Part shown: one piece after another, positions 14,389-22,988 of the stretch
How positions within the stretch are numbered: the stretch's first letter is position 1
How the letters are laid out: every line of letters begins with the position of its first letter
DNA from: Lachnospiraceae bacterium UBA7093
Lineage (GTDB): Bacteria > Bacillota > Clostridia > Lachnospirales > Lachnospiraceae
Reading direction: 5' to 3'
DNA length: 49,625 bases
Assembly (NCBI GenBank): GCA_002492465.1
Contig: DKYT01000052.1
Coordinates: forward strand, 1 to 49,625
Translations under genes and position numbers: made by a program
Notes under the pieces: generated by a model
The model's input: only the letters and a program-made list of their open reading frames with translations
Databases searched by the model: none
What the model was told of the DNA's origin: nothing

Positions 14389-16053
14389 TCAGGAGCGCGG
14401 AATCAGCAGAATCTGGCCGATATTCAAAAGATCGCTGGTAAGCCCGTTCAAATTCATAATTGCGTCCACAGAGGTACCGTATTTTCGGGAAATAAGCCAG
14501 AGACTGTCGCCTGCCTGGACAACATAGCGGATAGCGTCTGTTCCCGGACCGGGAGCAGGAACATTTTGCCCGATTCCCAGATACACGTCATAGAGCGCCT
14601 GCCAGGTAAGCGGTCCAACAATACCATCTGCGTTCAGCCCCATGGCGCGCTGAAAGGCGGATACGGCGCTATAGGTGTTACGCCCGAAGATACCGTCCGG
14701 CGCGGGGGCGGGAATGCCGGGATAATATTCGGAAATGACGCTTAAAAGATATTGAAGGGTGATCACATCCTGTCCCCTGGAGCCTTGCCGCAGCAGAGAA
14801 GAGGGCGGGACGGTACCGATACCCAAAGTATTTCCCTGGCTGTCCAGCTCGGCAAGCCTGGTGACGGCGGCGTAAAGGCTGGAAAGTTTATACCATGTGG
14901 ATTTTCCTACGATACCGTCGGGAGTCAGATTAAAGATATTTTGAAATTTTGTGACTGCCGCTTTTGTGCTGTTTTGGAAGGAACCTGTGGCATCGGTAAT
15001 ACGGGGAATTGCCGGATAGTTTTGCCGGATTCTGTTTAAGTAGGTTTGAATGGTCTGAACATCGAGACCGGTGCTGCCTGCCCGCAAAGGAGTGCCCGGA
15101 TAGGAGGATAAAATGCCGGTAATGATGTTCGTTTCCACAATTTCAATATCGTTTGGATAATAGGAACGAAGGATCTGCAAAGGCGTCATTCCCTGGTTGG
15201 CAAGGGTAACGGTTCCCCATTGGGACAAGCCCTGGCAGCTGACGGTACTTCCGTTGCAGAAAGAAGTAAAATAAGGAGCGTTTTGTCCCTGCCTGCGGAC
15301 ATATTCATTAAAGATCTCATCCACAATCCGATTGATAGAGGAATAGATGGGACGTCCATAGACAAAAGCCTGGTCGTAGGCGGTACTGTTTGTAATGTCA
15401 AAACTATAACCCCGGCTGCGGTACCATTCCGTATAGACCCGGTTCAAGGCAAAGGTAATAATGGCGTAAATATTGGCACGCAGGGAGGCGTCTGGCCAGG
15501 TGGGATAGATCTCGCTGCTGGCAACATTTTTTACATAGTCGGGGAAGGATACCTGCACGTTTGAAGCGGAGGAACTTGGGGGACCTAAGTGTACGGTAAT
15601 GGGATTAGGGATCGCCACCTGCCGCAGAATACGGGAATCATCTGCCACGGTGCCCTGCTGGCTGCGTGCCGTATCTGAGGCGACAGCAGGTTTGCCCACG
15701 GAGATCTCCGTCTGAAAGGGCTGACGTTGTATTTCCTGCATGGGAATCAGCGTAAGGGGAAGCAGCGCCGTCTCGCCGTCGTAGATGGGAATATCCGAAA
15801 CGTAAAGGGAGTTAAAGCCCGGGGCGCGGGCGAGCACATTATAGCTTACATAGGGAAGACCGGAAAAATAGGAGGTCTGGGAAAAGCTTTTGTCTATGGT
15901 TTCCAGGGGAACTTCCTTTGTCTCTCCGTTTTCATCTGTGATCAGTGCATAGACGCTGTTACCCTGGTCGTCCAGAACCCTGACTTGAACGCCTTGCAGG
16001 GGAAGAGCTCCGTGGGCGGTTTGCGCCTGTATGGACAAATAACCAATTGCCAT
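14389..16053 (-). CDS. SpoIID-like protein with two peptidoglycan-binding domains and LysM
   Basis: A 554-residue modular protein. Residues of about 1-105 look like a transthyretin/carboxypeptidase-regulatory beta domain. Residues of about 180-315 resemble the SpoIID/LytB family (LRANIYAIITFALNRVYTEW; SCQGLSQWGTVTLANQG). Two PG_binding_1 repeats follow at about 325-395 and 415-490, each ending in PDGIVG or ADGIVG plus a Trp. A C-terminal LysM lies at about 508-554 (YVVQAGDSLWLISRKYGTS). There is no signal peptide, which suggests a mother-cell or spore location rather than ordinary secretion. AAGGAG precedes the start. It is probably a sporulation or cortex protein. Confidence 0.85.
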   Translation of the reverse strand: MAIGYLSIQAQTAHGALPLQGVQVRVLDDQGNSVYALITDENGETKEVPLETIDKSFSQTSYFSGLPYVSYNVLARAPGFNSLYVSDIPIYDGETALLPLTLIPMQEIQRQPFQTEISVGKPAVASDTARSQQGTVADDSRILRQVAIPNPITVHLGPPSSSASNVQVSFPDYVKNVASSEIYPTWPDASLRANIYAIITFALNRVYTEWYRSRGYSFDITNSTAYDQAFVYGRPIYSSINRIVDEIFNEYVRRQGQNAPYFTSFCNGSTVSCQGLSQWGTVTLANQGMTPLQILRSYYPNDIEIVETNIITGILSSYPGTPLRAGSTGLDVQTIQTYLNRIRQNYPAIPRITDATGSFQNSTKAAVTKFQNIFNLTPDGIVGKSTWYKLSSLYAAVTRLAELDSQGNTLGIGTVPPSSLLRQGSRGQDVITLQYLLSVISEYYPGIPAPAPDGIFGRNTYSAVSAFQRAMGLNADGIVGPLTWQALYDVYLGIGQNVPAPGPGTDAIRYVVQAGDSLWLISRKYGTSVDAIMNLNGLTSDLLNIGQILLIPRS

Positions 16054-16206
16054 AAATTAAGAATCTCCTTTTTTGCTATATCATATCAATATGATTTGTA
16101 AATGAGAACTGTTACAGGGCGGAGGATGCATAATGGCGTGAAAACAGGATATTTCTATCCGGGAGAGTTTATGATAAACTAGAAAGAAAAAAGAAAGGAA
16201 AAGATC

Positions 16207-16980
16207 ATGTCAGAATATCTGTTGGAATGCTGTGTGGATAGCGTGGAGTCGGCATTGGAAGCGGCAAAGGGAGGCGCCGACCGGCTGGAACTGTGCAGCG
16301 CTTTGATCATAGGAGGGATTTCCCCTAGCTTGGCATTGTTTGAACAGGTCAGGAAATGCTGCGATTTGCCGATACGGGTGCTTTTACGCCCGCGGTTTGG
16401 GGATTTTCTTTATACCTCTCATGAATTTGAAATCATAAAAAGGGAAGTGGAGCTTTTCGGAAAAGCCGGCGCTGAAGGGGTGGTAATAGGCTGCCTTAGG
16501 GAAGACGGGAGCCTCCATTTGGAACAGATGAAGGAATTGCTTGCCGCAGCGGGAAAAATGAAGGTTACCCTGCACCGTGCCTTTGATGTATGCGCAGACC
16601 CCATGGGAACCTATCTCCAGGCGGCGGCGCTTGGAATTGATACGGTTTTGACTTCCGGCCAGGAAAAAGATTGTCTTGCGGGAATGCCGCTTTTGAAAAG
16701 ATTATGCAATTTGCAGCAGGAGACGCAAGGCCCCAGAATTATGGCGGGAGCCGGCGTAACGCCGGAGGTGATCAGAGCTTTTCTTTCCAATACGGAAATT
16801 ACCTGCTATCACCTTTCGGGGAAAAGGATTCTGGACAGCGGTATGCGCTACCGCAAAGAGGGGGTTCCCATGGGGCTTCCGGCGATGAGTGAATATAGTA
16901 TTTACAGAACAGACAGCAAAGTTGTGGCGGAGGCAAAAAAAGCGCTGATGGAAAACGCTTTGGAATGGAGGGAAAAATGA
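16207..16980 (+). CDS. cutC: CutC family protein
   Basis: A 257-residue TIM-barrel protein of normal CutC length. Signature segments are LLECCVDSVESALEAAKGGA, DRLELCSALIIGGISPS, VLLRPRFGDF, TLHRAFDV, TVLTSGQ and IMAGAGV. The family was linked to copper tolerance in E. coli, but its biochemical role remains uncertain. GAAAGGAAAAG precedes the ATG. The stop overlaps the ATG of the next small membrane gene by four bases. No copper-responsive element was seen. Confidence 0.93.
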   Translation: MSEYLLECCVDSVESALEAAKGGADRLELCSALIIGGISPSLALFEQVRKCCDLPIRVLLRPRFGDFLYTSHEFEIIKREVELFGKAGAEGVVIGCLREDGSLHLEQMKELLAAAGKMKVTLHRAFDVCADPMGTYLQAAALGIDTVLTSGQEKDCLAGMPLLKRLCNLQQETQGPRIMAGAGVTPEVIRAFLSNTEITCYHLSGKRILDSGMRYRKEGVPMGLPAMSEYSIYRTDSKVVAEAKKALMENALEWREK

Positions 16981-17234
16981 ACAATCGTGGAAGAGAACTT
17001 TTTTATGTGCTGGGGGGCGGATACTTGTTGTATCTTGCCTATAAGCTGCTTTTGACAGTCAAAAATCAGGAGAGTGATAATCCTGTTTTATTGTTGGTGT
17101 TCGGCGTTATATTCGGAATCGGAGGCATAGGCATTTTGATTTATACCTACAGGATGTACAAAAACGAATCCCGCAGGGAACAGGAAGGGGAGCATGAAGA
17201 GAAAGACGGCGAAGACGAAACGCCTAAAACCTAA
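16977..17234 (+). CDS. Small two-helix membrane protein
   Basis: An 85-residue protein with two hydrophobic segments (ELFYVLGGGYLLYLAYKLLL and LLLVFGVIFGIGGIGILIYT) and a highly acidic, Glu/Lys-rich tail. I do not recognise a family. The ATG at 16977 overlaps the cutC stop, and GGAGGGAAAA lies just upstream, so it is translationally coupled to cutC. After its stop, a 9-bp hairpin at 17271-17296 has no T-run, so read-through into the downstream operon cannot be excluded. Confidence 0.7.
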   Translation: MNNRGRELFYVLGGGYLLYLAYKLLLTVKNQESDNPVLLLVFGVIFGIGGIGILIYTYRMYKNESRREQEGEHEEKDGEDETPKT

Positions 17235-17313
17235 GGGTGTTTTGCCGGCCTGCAAATGTAACAAATAAGAGCCGTTAAAATATCCCCTTTAATGGCTAAA
17301 ATATCCCAAAATG

Positions 17314-17342
17314 TTGACATAATGTGATTTTTGTACTATGAT
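17314..17342 (+). promoter_or_regulatory. Promoter of the surface-protein operon
   Basis: A textbook match: TTGACA at 17314-17319, a 17-base spacer and TATGAT at 17337-17342. The leader runs about 80 bases to the ATG at 17427. I see no recognised cyclic-di-GMP riboswitch in the leader. This is the only strong promoter I find before the terminator-like hairpin near 38774. Confidence 0.75.
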
Positions 17343-17426
17343 AAAAACTGACAATTCGTCCTTTTGAAGGGTGGATTTGTGCAATTGGATTAAATCATAA
17401 CCATGAAATGATACAGGTACATAACT

Positions 17427-18068
17427 ATGATCGTAGATGAACTGGAACAGGTTAAGCCCTCAGAGGTCGGCTGCTTTCCCGGATTGAACGCTCTTTGGAG
17501 CACATTTCCCAGGAGTACCAGGCTTCACATGGAGAATGTGGGAAAATATGCGGACGTCATGTATCAATATATGGCGGAAACGAATATAGAAGATGTAAAC
17601 GGCGTGCTGGGAAAAGCCTTTGGAGAAGTGAGCAGGCAGCTTTTTATGCTCCATGATATTGGAAGACATTATATTCCTTTTGCACTGTTGAATAAGGTGG
17701 GAAAGCTTGAACCGGAGGAACTGCAGTTGATCAAGGATCATACGGTTAACGCCAGACGAGCCATCAGAAGCGTTTACAGGCAGCCTTTTTCCGATGAACT
17801 TATGAAGATTTGGGAAGACATTGCCGTATATCATCATGAACATTTTGACGGAACAGGTTACCCGGAGGGACTTAAGGGAAGGGATATTCCTCTGGGAGCG
17901 CGGATTTGTGCAATTGCAGATACCTATGAGGGAATTGTAAGCTGGAAACCCTACAAAAAAAAGCAGACCTCCCGTCAGGAGGCGGCGGAGATTATTGAAG
18001 AGGAAGCGGGAAAACAGTTTCAGCCGGAATTGGTCGAGGTTTTCAAGAAATGCATTATAAGGTTTTAG
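17427..18068 (+). CDS. HD-GYP-type cyclic-di-GMP phosphodiesterase
   Basis: A 213-residue protein that is almost only the HD-GYP domain. Metal-binding positions are visible: His34 in RLHMENV, the His76-Asp77 pair in LHDIGRHYIP, a later His in LIKDH, and HHEHFDGTGYPEGL with the GYP motif, followed by ICAIADTYEG. Such enzymes hydrolyse cyclic-di-GMP to pGpG or GMP. The usual HDIGK Lys is Arg here. There is no membrane or receiver domain, so it is cytoplasmic. The ribosome site is weak (AGGTAC). It is the first gene of the surface-fibre operon and would tie that operon to cyclic-di-GMP level. Confidence 0.88.
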   Translation: MIVDELEQVKPSEVGCFPGLNALWSTFPRSTRLHMENVGKYADVMYQYMAETNIEDVNGVLGKAFGEVSRQLFMLHDIGRHYIPFALLNKVGKLEPEELQLIKDHTVNARRAIRSVYRQPFSDELMKIWEDIAVYHHEHFDGTGYPEGLKGRDIPLGARICAIADTYEGIVSWKPYKKKQTSRQEAAEIIEEEAGKQFQPELVEVFKKCIIRF

Positions 18069-18107
18069 GAGGGAGAGACCGTTAGAGGCGGTCGAAGATG
18101 AATCATG
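18067..18107 (+). promoter_or_regulatory. Distant ribosome site with intervening hairpin
   Basis: The only good ribosome site before the ATG at 18105 is AGGAGGGA at 18067-18074, about 30 bases upstream. Between them lies the hairpin GACCG (18077-18081)/CGGTC (18089-18093). Folding would bring the site nearer the start. A decoy ATG at 18098 in another frame opens a 21-codon overlapping frame. Possible translational control of the first structural gene. Confidence 0.35.
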
Positions 18108-19118
18108 AGCGGTCGAAAACGTTTCCAGAAATTTGCAGTGAATCGCAGAAAATCTCTGGATGAAGATATGGATATGGGTTGGGATGAAGCTTTGGATGAT
18201 ATGCCAAATGAAAATGATCCTTCCGGCAAGGGAAAAGATGGAGATAAGAAAATAAAACGCACTTTACTTAGCCGGTTTGATCTGCTCAATCGTTTTAAAC
18301 ATTGGTATTTGGGAGGAGTCAGCTTCTTCCGAAGCCTTTTTCGCGTCCATGCGGCGAAGCAGACAATCCTTTTGATTTTAGCAGCGCTTTCCATATGCTT
18401 TATTATGGCGGCATTTTATACCAACGCGGGCGAATTTGTGGTAAAGGTAGACCGGAAGATGGCGCGGGACGGATTCTTCCTGTCAGAGATTCCCAACTTT
18501 GACGAGCGCTTGATTACCCTGCATGCAGTGGCGCTGGAGGATGCAACCAACATCAGTATCTACGATATAGAGGAGGATGTGATGGATGTGGACGGCGTTC
18601 ACCATACCAGCGACTGTTTTGCCTATACCTTTTATGCCAAGAACCTGACGGGAAAAACGGTGGATTACCGTTATACGCTTTTTATCAGGCATCAGACAAG
18701 GGGCATAGAGGAAGCGGCGTGGATTATGCTGTTCCATAACGGAAAGCAGGAGATTTTTGCCAAGATGAATGAAAACGGTTATCCGGAAACCCAGTATTCG
18801 GATTACGAGTTTCCCTTCAGGGAATATGCAAGATATCCTGACAAGCAGCAGACTACTATCAGCCAGAGAAATCCGGGGCATATTACCCAGGAAGTGATCG
18901 ACAGGCAGGGCTTTGACAGACTGGACGGAATCTATCAGTTGAATACCGTTCCTTTTGCATCGGACAGAACCATATGCACAGGGCTCCGGGAGGATTTTAA
19001 GCATGACGGAATGGACAAGTTTACGGTTGTAATCTGGTTGGAAGGTGAAGATCCTGAATGTATAGATAAGATTATCGGCGGCGAGTTAGAATGCGCAATG
19101 AGCTTTACCTATAAATAA
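18105..19118 (+). CDS. Membrane-anchored extracellular protein of the SipW/TasA locus
   Basis: A 337-residue protein. A charged cytoplasmic tail (residues 1-85) is followed by one membrane helix at about 87-107 (TILLILAALSICFIMAAFYT) and an outside domain of about 230 residues. Its last 30 residues carry VVIWLEGEDPECIDKIIGG, a pattern shared with the next protein (IWIEGTDDDC) and typical in my memory of SipW-dependent small exported proteins in Firmicutes. The helix end FYTNAG differs from the classical TxAxF cleavage site, so it may stay anchored. It may act as a base or nucleator for the fibre proteins. The function is not established. Confidence 0.7.
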   Translation: MSGRKRFQKFAVNRRKSLDEDMDMGWDEALDDMPNENDPSGKGKDGDKKIKRTLLSRFDLLNRFKHWYLGGVSFFRSLFRVHAAKQTILLILAALSICFIMAAFYTNAGEFVVKVDRKMARDGFFLSEIPNFDERLITLHAVALEDATNISIYDIEEDVMDVDGVHHTSDCFAYTFYAKNLTGKTVDYRYTLFIRHQTRGIEEAAWIMLFHNGKQEIFAKMNENGYPETQYSDYEFPFREYARYPDKQQTTISQRNPGHITQEVIDRQGFDRLDGIYQLNTVPFASDRTICTGLREDFKHDGMDKFTVVIWLEGEDPECIDKIIGGELECAMSFTYK

Positions 19119-19137
19119 TGAGAGGGATTGATTTATT

Positions 19138-20082
19138 ATGAAAAAAAGAAAAAAAGAAGAATTGATTCATAATGAAGAAATGGAAAATAAAAAAGAACAC
19201 CGGAAAGCGGAATGGCTGAAATCAAAATTGATGGTGTGTCTTTTATATGTGGCGGTGCTTTCCACAGCAACCTATGCCTGGTTTACCCTGAACAACAAGC
19301 CTAAGGTTTTTAACCTTGCGCTGACAGCGGGAGCCTCTGCAGATCTGTTGATTGCCGATGACCTGGGAGGAGGTCCCGGGGAATATGGGGAAGAACTGAA
19401 TCTCAAAGAGGCAAGACAGGATCCGGTGGCAATGGAAGAGGTAGAACTGAATCCGGTTACCACTATGGACGCGGAAACTTTTTATGAGCCGGTCTATACG
19501 GGAACTACCGTGTCAGATGTGAAAGAGGTGACCGATCCCGTAGAGCTGAATCAAAGCTATGTGTACGAAAAGACCTTTTACCTGAAAGCGGGTGCCCTTA
19601 AGACAAAGAGCGGCAGGAGAGTCAATGCCAGAGAAAAATATTATGATATTATGCTGTTAGGTCCCGAGCAGGAGGATGAATATACAGGCTGTGTGATCGA
19701 GCAGGCGCCCGGAGCGTCCACAGAGGGCGGCGCCACGGCGGCAAATTCCATTCGAATCGCTTTTATCGTGGAAGGCGAAGAAGAAGTATCCATTTATGAG
19801 CCTAACAGCGCCCAGCACAACGGCGGCGACAAGGCGACCAACGGGGTAAACTACGGAACCTATGAGACCATGAAGCAGCCTTCCCCCGGCGCGGATTTTG
19901 AGGAGGGCGAGGGCGGAAACTCCAAAACCATGTTTACCATCAAGGAAGAAGAGGATGTGCTGGTTACCATGCGGATCTGGATAGAAGGAACAGACGATGA
20001 CTGCACCAATTCCATCCAGATGGATGAGATTATAGGAAATATCCAATTTATTTCAAAAGATGCAGAGGATGCGGGAAGGTAG
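19138..20082 (+). CDS. TasA/camelysin-like protein with SipW-type signal sequence
   Basis: A 314-residue protein. A lysine- and glutamate-rich tail of about 30 residues leads into a helix ending STATYAWFTLNN, the hallmark of the SipW-cognate signal sequence. The mature part is acidic and likely beta-rich, and it ends with MRIWIEGTDDDCTNSIQ, the shared IWxEGxDxxC motif. TasA, camelysin and relatives form extracellular fibres or surface proteins after SipW cleavage. GAGAGGG precedes the ATG, 19 bases after the previous gene. Low-complexity Gly-Glu segments occur in the middle. The export class is well supported; the structural role is inferred. Confidence 0.75.
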   Translation: MKKRKKEELIHNEEMENKKEHRKAEWLKSKLMVCLLYVAVLSTATYAWFTLNNKPKVFNLALTAGASADLLIADDLGGGPGEYGEELNLKEARQDPVAMEEVELNPVTTMDAETFYEPVYTGTTVSDVKEVTDPVELNQSYVYEKTFYLKAGALKTKSGRRVNAREKYYDIMLLGPEQEDEYTGCVIEQAPGASTEGGATAANSIRIAFIVEGEEEVSIYEPNSAQHNGGDKATNGVNYGTYETMKQPSPGADFEEGEGGNSKTMFTIKEEEDVLVTMRIWIEGTDDDCTNSIQMDEIIGNIQFISKDAEDAGR

Positions 20083-20094
20083 GAAGAATAAATC

Positions 20095-21702
20095 ATGAAT
20101 GCGTTTTTTTACTACTTTTATAACTTTATGAGAAGCATTTTTGGACATATCTGGAATGTGCTGGTTGCAATTAAGGACGCCATTATAGGTATCTTTGATG
20201 TCCGGTATTATATGGAACTGTTCAGTACTTACAGGGATGATCTTTCGGTTTTTGGATGGATCTGCGCCATCATTGTACATATTTTACTGATCATGCTTCT
20301 TGCCCTGTTTGTATTTCTGGTATACAAGGGACTTAAGGTAGTTTTCCGGTTTAAAGTTCCCGTGGTGGAATATGAGAAGATGAAGGATGAAGTAGTAACC
20401 CTGAAGCGCGAGATTATGAAGGCGAACTACGAGAAGGACAAAATTCTTGCCATGAAGATTTCCGAACTGGGGATGGAGGTGAATCCGGAACTGATGAACA
20501 CGCCGGGAGATCTTCTTGCTGCCGGTCTAAAAGGAGATGCGGCAATGGAAGGGGAAGAACTTGCCGGAGAGGGAACAGAAGAAGGAGCAGTTGAGGTGGT
20601 GGAGACTACAGAACTGCGTTTCCCCCGTCTTTCCAGCGTGGATTTAATCTACAAGGATCCCAATTATCAGCCGCCGGAATACAACAATACCATTACCCTG
20701 GAAGAGGTTTGTATCAATTTCAGGAACTTTGCGGCAAGCCGGCTTGGCTTATATTATGATTTGGAAGTTATGAAACAGGCATTTGCCTCCTTCGGCGCAG
20801 CCAAGATGCTGATTCTTCAGGGTATTTCCGGTACAGGTAAAACCTCCCTGCCTTATGCCTTCGGACAGTTTATTCAGAATCCCAGCGTGATCTGCTCCGT
20901 ACAGCCCTCCTGGAGAGACCGTACGGAACTGTTCGGCTATTACAATGACTTTACCAAAAAATATACAGAGACAGATTTCTTAAAGACCATATACGAAGCC
21001 CATTATTATGAGGATCCCAGAATTGTAATATTAGATGAGATGAATATTGCGAGAGTGGAGTACTATTTTGCGGAGATGCTTTCCATTCTGGAACTGCCCA
21101 GAGAGGAAGAGCGTTTTGTGTCGGTGGTGTCCAATACGGCGGCAAACGATCCTGACCTGATGAAGGAAGGAAAGATCTGGATCCCCGAAAATGTCTGGTA
21201 TGTGGGAACCATCAATAACGATGACTCTACCTTCGCGGTAGCGGACAAGGTTTACGACCGTGCAATTCCCATTGACTTAGACGACCGCGCGGAATATTTC
21301 GAGGCGCCGGACACAGAGCCTATGCGTCTCAGCTATAAGCATATGGCAAAGCTTTACGATGAAGCAAAAGAAAAATATCCGGTATCGGAAGAAAATCTGA
21401 TCCTTCTTGATAAACTGGACAAATACCTGATCAGCCATTTCAGGCTTACCTTTGGTAATCGTATTATGCGCCAGATGAAGGATTTTGTTCCCTGCTATGT
21501 AGCATGCGGCGGAACGGAGATCGACGGTATCGACTTTATGTTTGCAAAGAAGATCCTGCGCAAGTTTGAATCCCTGGGTCTTGGTTTTATCAGGGACGAG
21601 CTGGACAGCCTTGTGGCATACCTGGACAGCGAGTTTGGAAGAGAAAACATGAGCGTCAGCAAAGCATATCTGGCGCGGCTTAAGAGAATGAGCGGTAACT
21701 AA
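20095..21702 (+). CDS. Membrane-anchored McrB-like AAA+ ATPase
   Basis: A 535-residue protein. Hydrophobic N-terminal segments include a clear membrane helix at about residues 52-77, followed by a basic coiled-coil stretch (about 90-125) and an acidic linker. The AAA+ core has Walker A GISGTGKTS (243-251), Walker B VILDEMN with Asp314-Glu315, a sensor-like GTINND (371-376) and a trailing Asp-Arg in VYDRA. The DEMNIARVEYYFAEML pattern is McrB-like. McrB proteins usually bind GTP and serve restriction, but here the gene sits between exported-protein genes and is tied to the membrane, so a chaperone, export or assembly motor is more likely. Twelve bases separate it from the gene before. Confidence 0.85.
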   Translation: MNAFFYYFYNFMRSIFGHIWNVLVAIKDAIIGIFDVRYYMELFSTYRDDLSVFGWICAIIVHILLIMLLALFVFLVYKGLKVVFRFKVPVVEYEKMKDEVVTLKREIMKANYEKDKILAMKISELGMEVNPELMNTPGDLLAAGLKGDAAMEGEELAGEGTEEGAVEVVETTELRFPRLSSVDLIYKDPNYQPPEYNNTITLEEVCINFRNFAASRLGLYYDLEVMKQAFASFGAAKMLILQGISGTGKTSLPYAFGQFIQNPSVICSVQPSWRDRTELFGYYNDFTKKYTETDFLKTIYEAHYYEDPRIVILDEMNIARVEYYFAEMLSILELPREEERFVSVVSNTAANDPDLMKEGKIWIPENVWYVGTINNDDSTFAVADKVYDRAIPIDLDDRAEYFEAPDTEPMRLSYKHMAKLYDEAKEKYPVSEENLILLDKLDKYLISHFRLTFGNRIMRQMKDFVPCYVACGGTEIDGIDFMFAKKILRKFESLGLGFIRDELDSLVAYLDSEFGRENMSVSKAYLARLKRMSGN

Positions 21703-21716
21703 GTCTGGAGAGAGCA

Positions 21717-22988
21717 ATGGCAAATACAGAAAACGCAGAAAACATGGAACAGGAAGATTTTGTCCATGAGACTTATTTGAATATGAACCGGGAGGATGTG
21801 CAGGAAGGGCTGAAGGAGGATAAGTTTTACAACTACTTCTATAATCTCCTTGAAACGGGAAGCAACTACTGTAAATTTTCCAATGCCAAGCTGGTAAAAA
21901 GCATTGATGAGGAGTGGGTTCGCGCCGTGGAAACGGCGATGCCCTCGCTTCATTATGTTATCACCCATCCCCGGAAATTTATCGAGGAGGAGCGGGAGGT
22001 TGTGAATGTGGCGATGGCGCGTAATATCACCACAGAGTCGATCCGCCACCTTTTACAGCACAGCAATCTGATCGATGAGTACAGGGAGGACGGTACGGTT
22101 ATTCCCAACCGTATTCTGAACGTTTTTAAGGAAGAGAGTTTAAATATTTATGAAAACCGTTTTATTTGTACCTTGGTAGCGGAGCTGCAGTATTTTGTCA
22201 ATAAGCGGTTTAACATGATCTTTGAAGCAAGCAAGGACGAGGTGGGTACCTTCTTTGAATTGCAGTCCCGTGTTGACAATTATACGGAGGTGGTAGAATA
22301 CAACCTTTCCGTGAAGATCAAGGAAAAGCAGACCGATGTAAATAACGAGACGGAGAATCAGAATATTTTTGCCAGAATCATCAAGATTCATCAGCAGATC
22401 AATATGCTTGCCGCCACGGAATTTATCGGGCTTATGCGCCGCTACCCGGCGGTATCCCATCCCATCGTGAAGACAAACGCCATCGGCAAGAACAAAGATT
22501 ATAAGGCATGTCACAAGCTCTGGAATTTTATTCATTCCTACAGCAGAGTGGGGTATAAGGTTAACATTGTGAAACAGGAACCTATCATTTCCAGGCAGTT
22601 TGAACGGGATATTTACAATACCATGATCAGGGATTACGCCATGCTTCACAACAACATGGAATTCCATAACGAGGTGGATGTAAATCGTGCCCCCATAGAA
22701 AAAAAGATGGACGTAAAGCAGATCCGGCAGCTGCTTGACGAAATTGTCAAACACACGGAGTTAAGCGACGCAAACTTAAGAAAGCTGCTGGTGAAGGAGC
22801 TTACGGACATTCAGTCCAGAAGAAAGGCGGAGCTTGCGGAGCAGGAGCGCCTTGCCAGACAAAAAAGGCGGGAGATCCAGAAGAATCAGAGAATTGCAGA
22901 GTACAAAGAAGGCACATTATCGAGAGCCGGTGCAATGCGCCAAAAGCGGCGTGAGAAGATATCCGAACGCAAAGCAAAGAAAAAATAA
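21717..22988 (+). CDS. DUF2357 (McrC N-terminal-like) protein without visible nuclease domain
   Basis: A 423-residue protein. The segment PNRILNVFKEESLNIYENRF, followed by ICTLVAEL, matches the DUF2357 family core (the YENRF motif), which in McrC-like proteins mediates contact with the McrB ATPase. The usual C-terminal PD-(D/E)xK nuclease is not seen. Instead the last 60 residues are a very basic coiled helix (RRKAELAEQERLARQKRREI). The gene starts 14 bases after the AAA+ gene, so the pair is clearly coexpressed. I infer an adaptor or activator for the membrane AAA+ protein rather than a DNA-cutting subunit. The 3' end overlaps the signal-peptidase start by one base (TAATG). Confidence 0.75.
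   Translation: MANTENAENMEQEDFVHETYLNMNREDVQEGLKEDKFYNYFYNLLETGSNYCKFSNAKLVKSIDEEWVRAVETAMPSLHYVITHPRKFIEEEREVVNVAMARNITTESIRHLLQHSNLIDEYREDGTVIPNRILNVFKEESLNIYENRFICTLVAELQYFVNKRFNMIFEASKDEVGTFFELQSRVDNYTEVVEYNLSVKIKEKQTDVNNETENQNIFARIIKIHQQINMLAATEFIGLMRRYPAVSHPIVKTNAIGKNKDYKACHKLWNFIHSYSRVGYKVNIVKQEPIISRQFERDIYNTMIRDYAMLHNNMEFHNEVDVNRAPIEKKMDVKQIRQLLDEIVKHTELSDANLRKLLVKELTDIQSRRKAELAEQERLARQKRREIQKNQRIAEYKEGTLSRAGAMRQKRREKISERKAKKK

Noticed and set aside
17271..17296. Terminator between the cutC pair and the surface operon
   Set aside because: The 9-bp stem (one G-T pair) is clear but no T-run follows, so I do not call it a terminator.
17343..17426. Cyclic-di-GMP riboswitch before the HD-GYP gene
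   Set aside because: I could not find the conserved class I or class II core, and the leader is only about 80 bases. A covariance search would settle it.
20095..22988. Type IV McrBC restriction system
   Set aside because: No nuclease domain is visible in the DUF2357 protein, the ATPase is membrane-anchored, and the neighbours are surface-export genes rather than defence genes.
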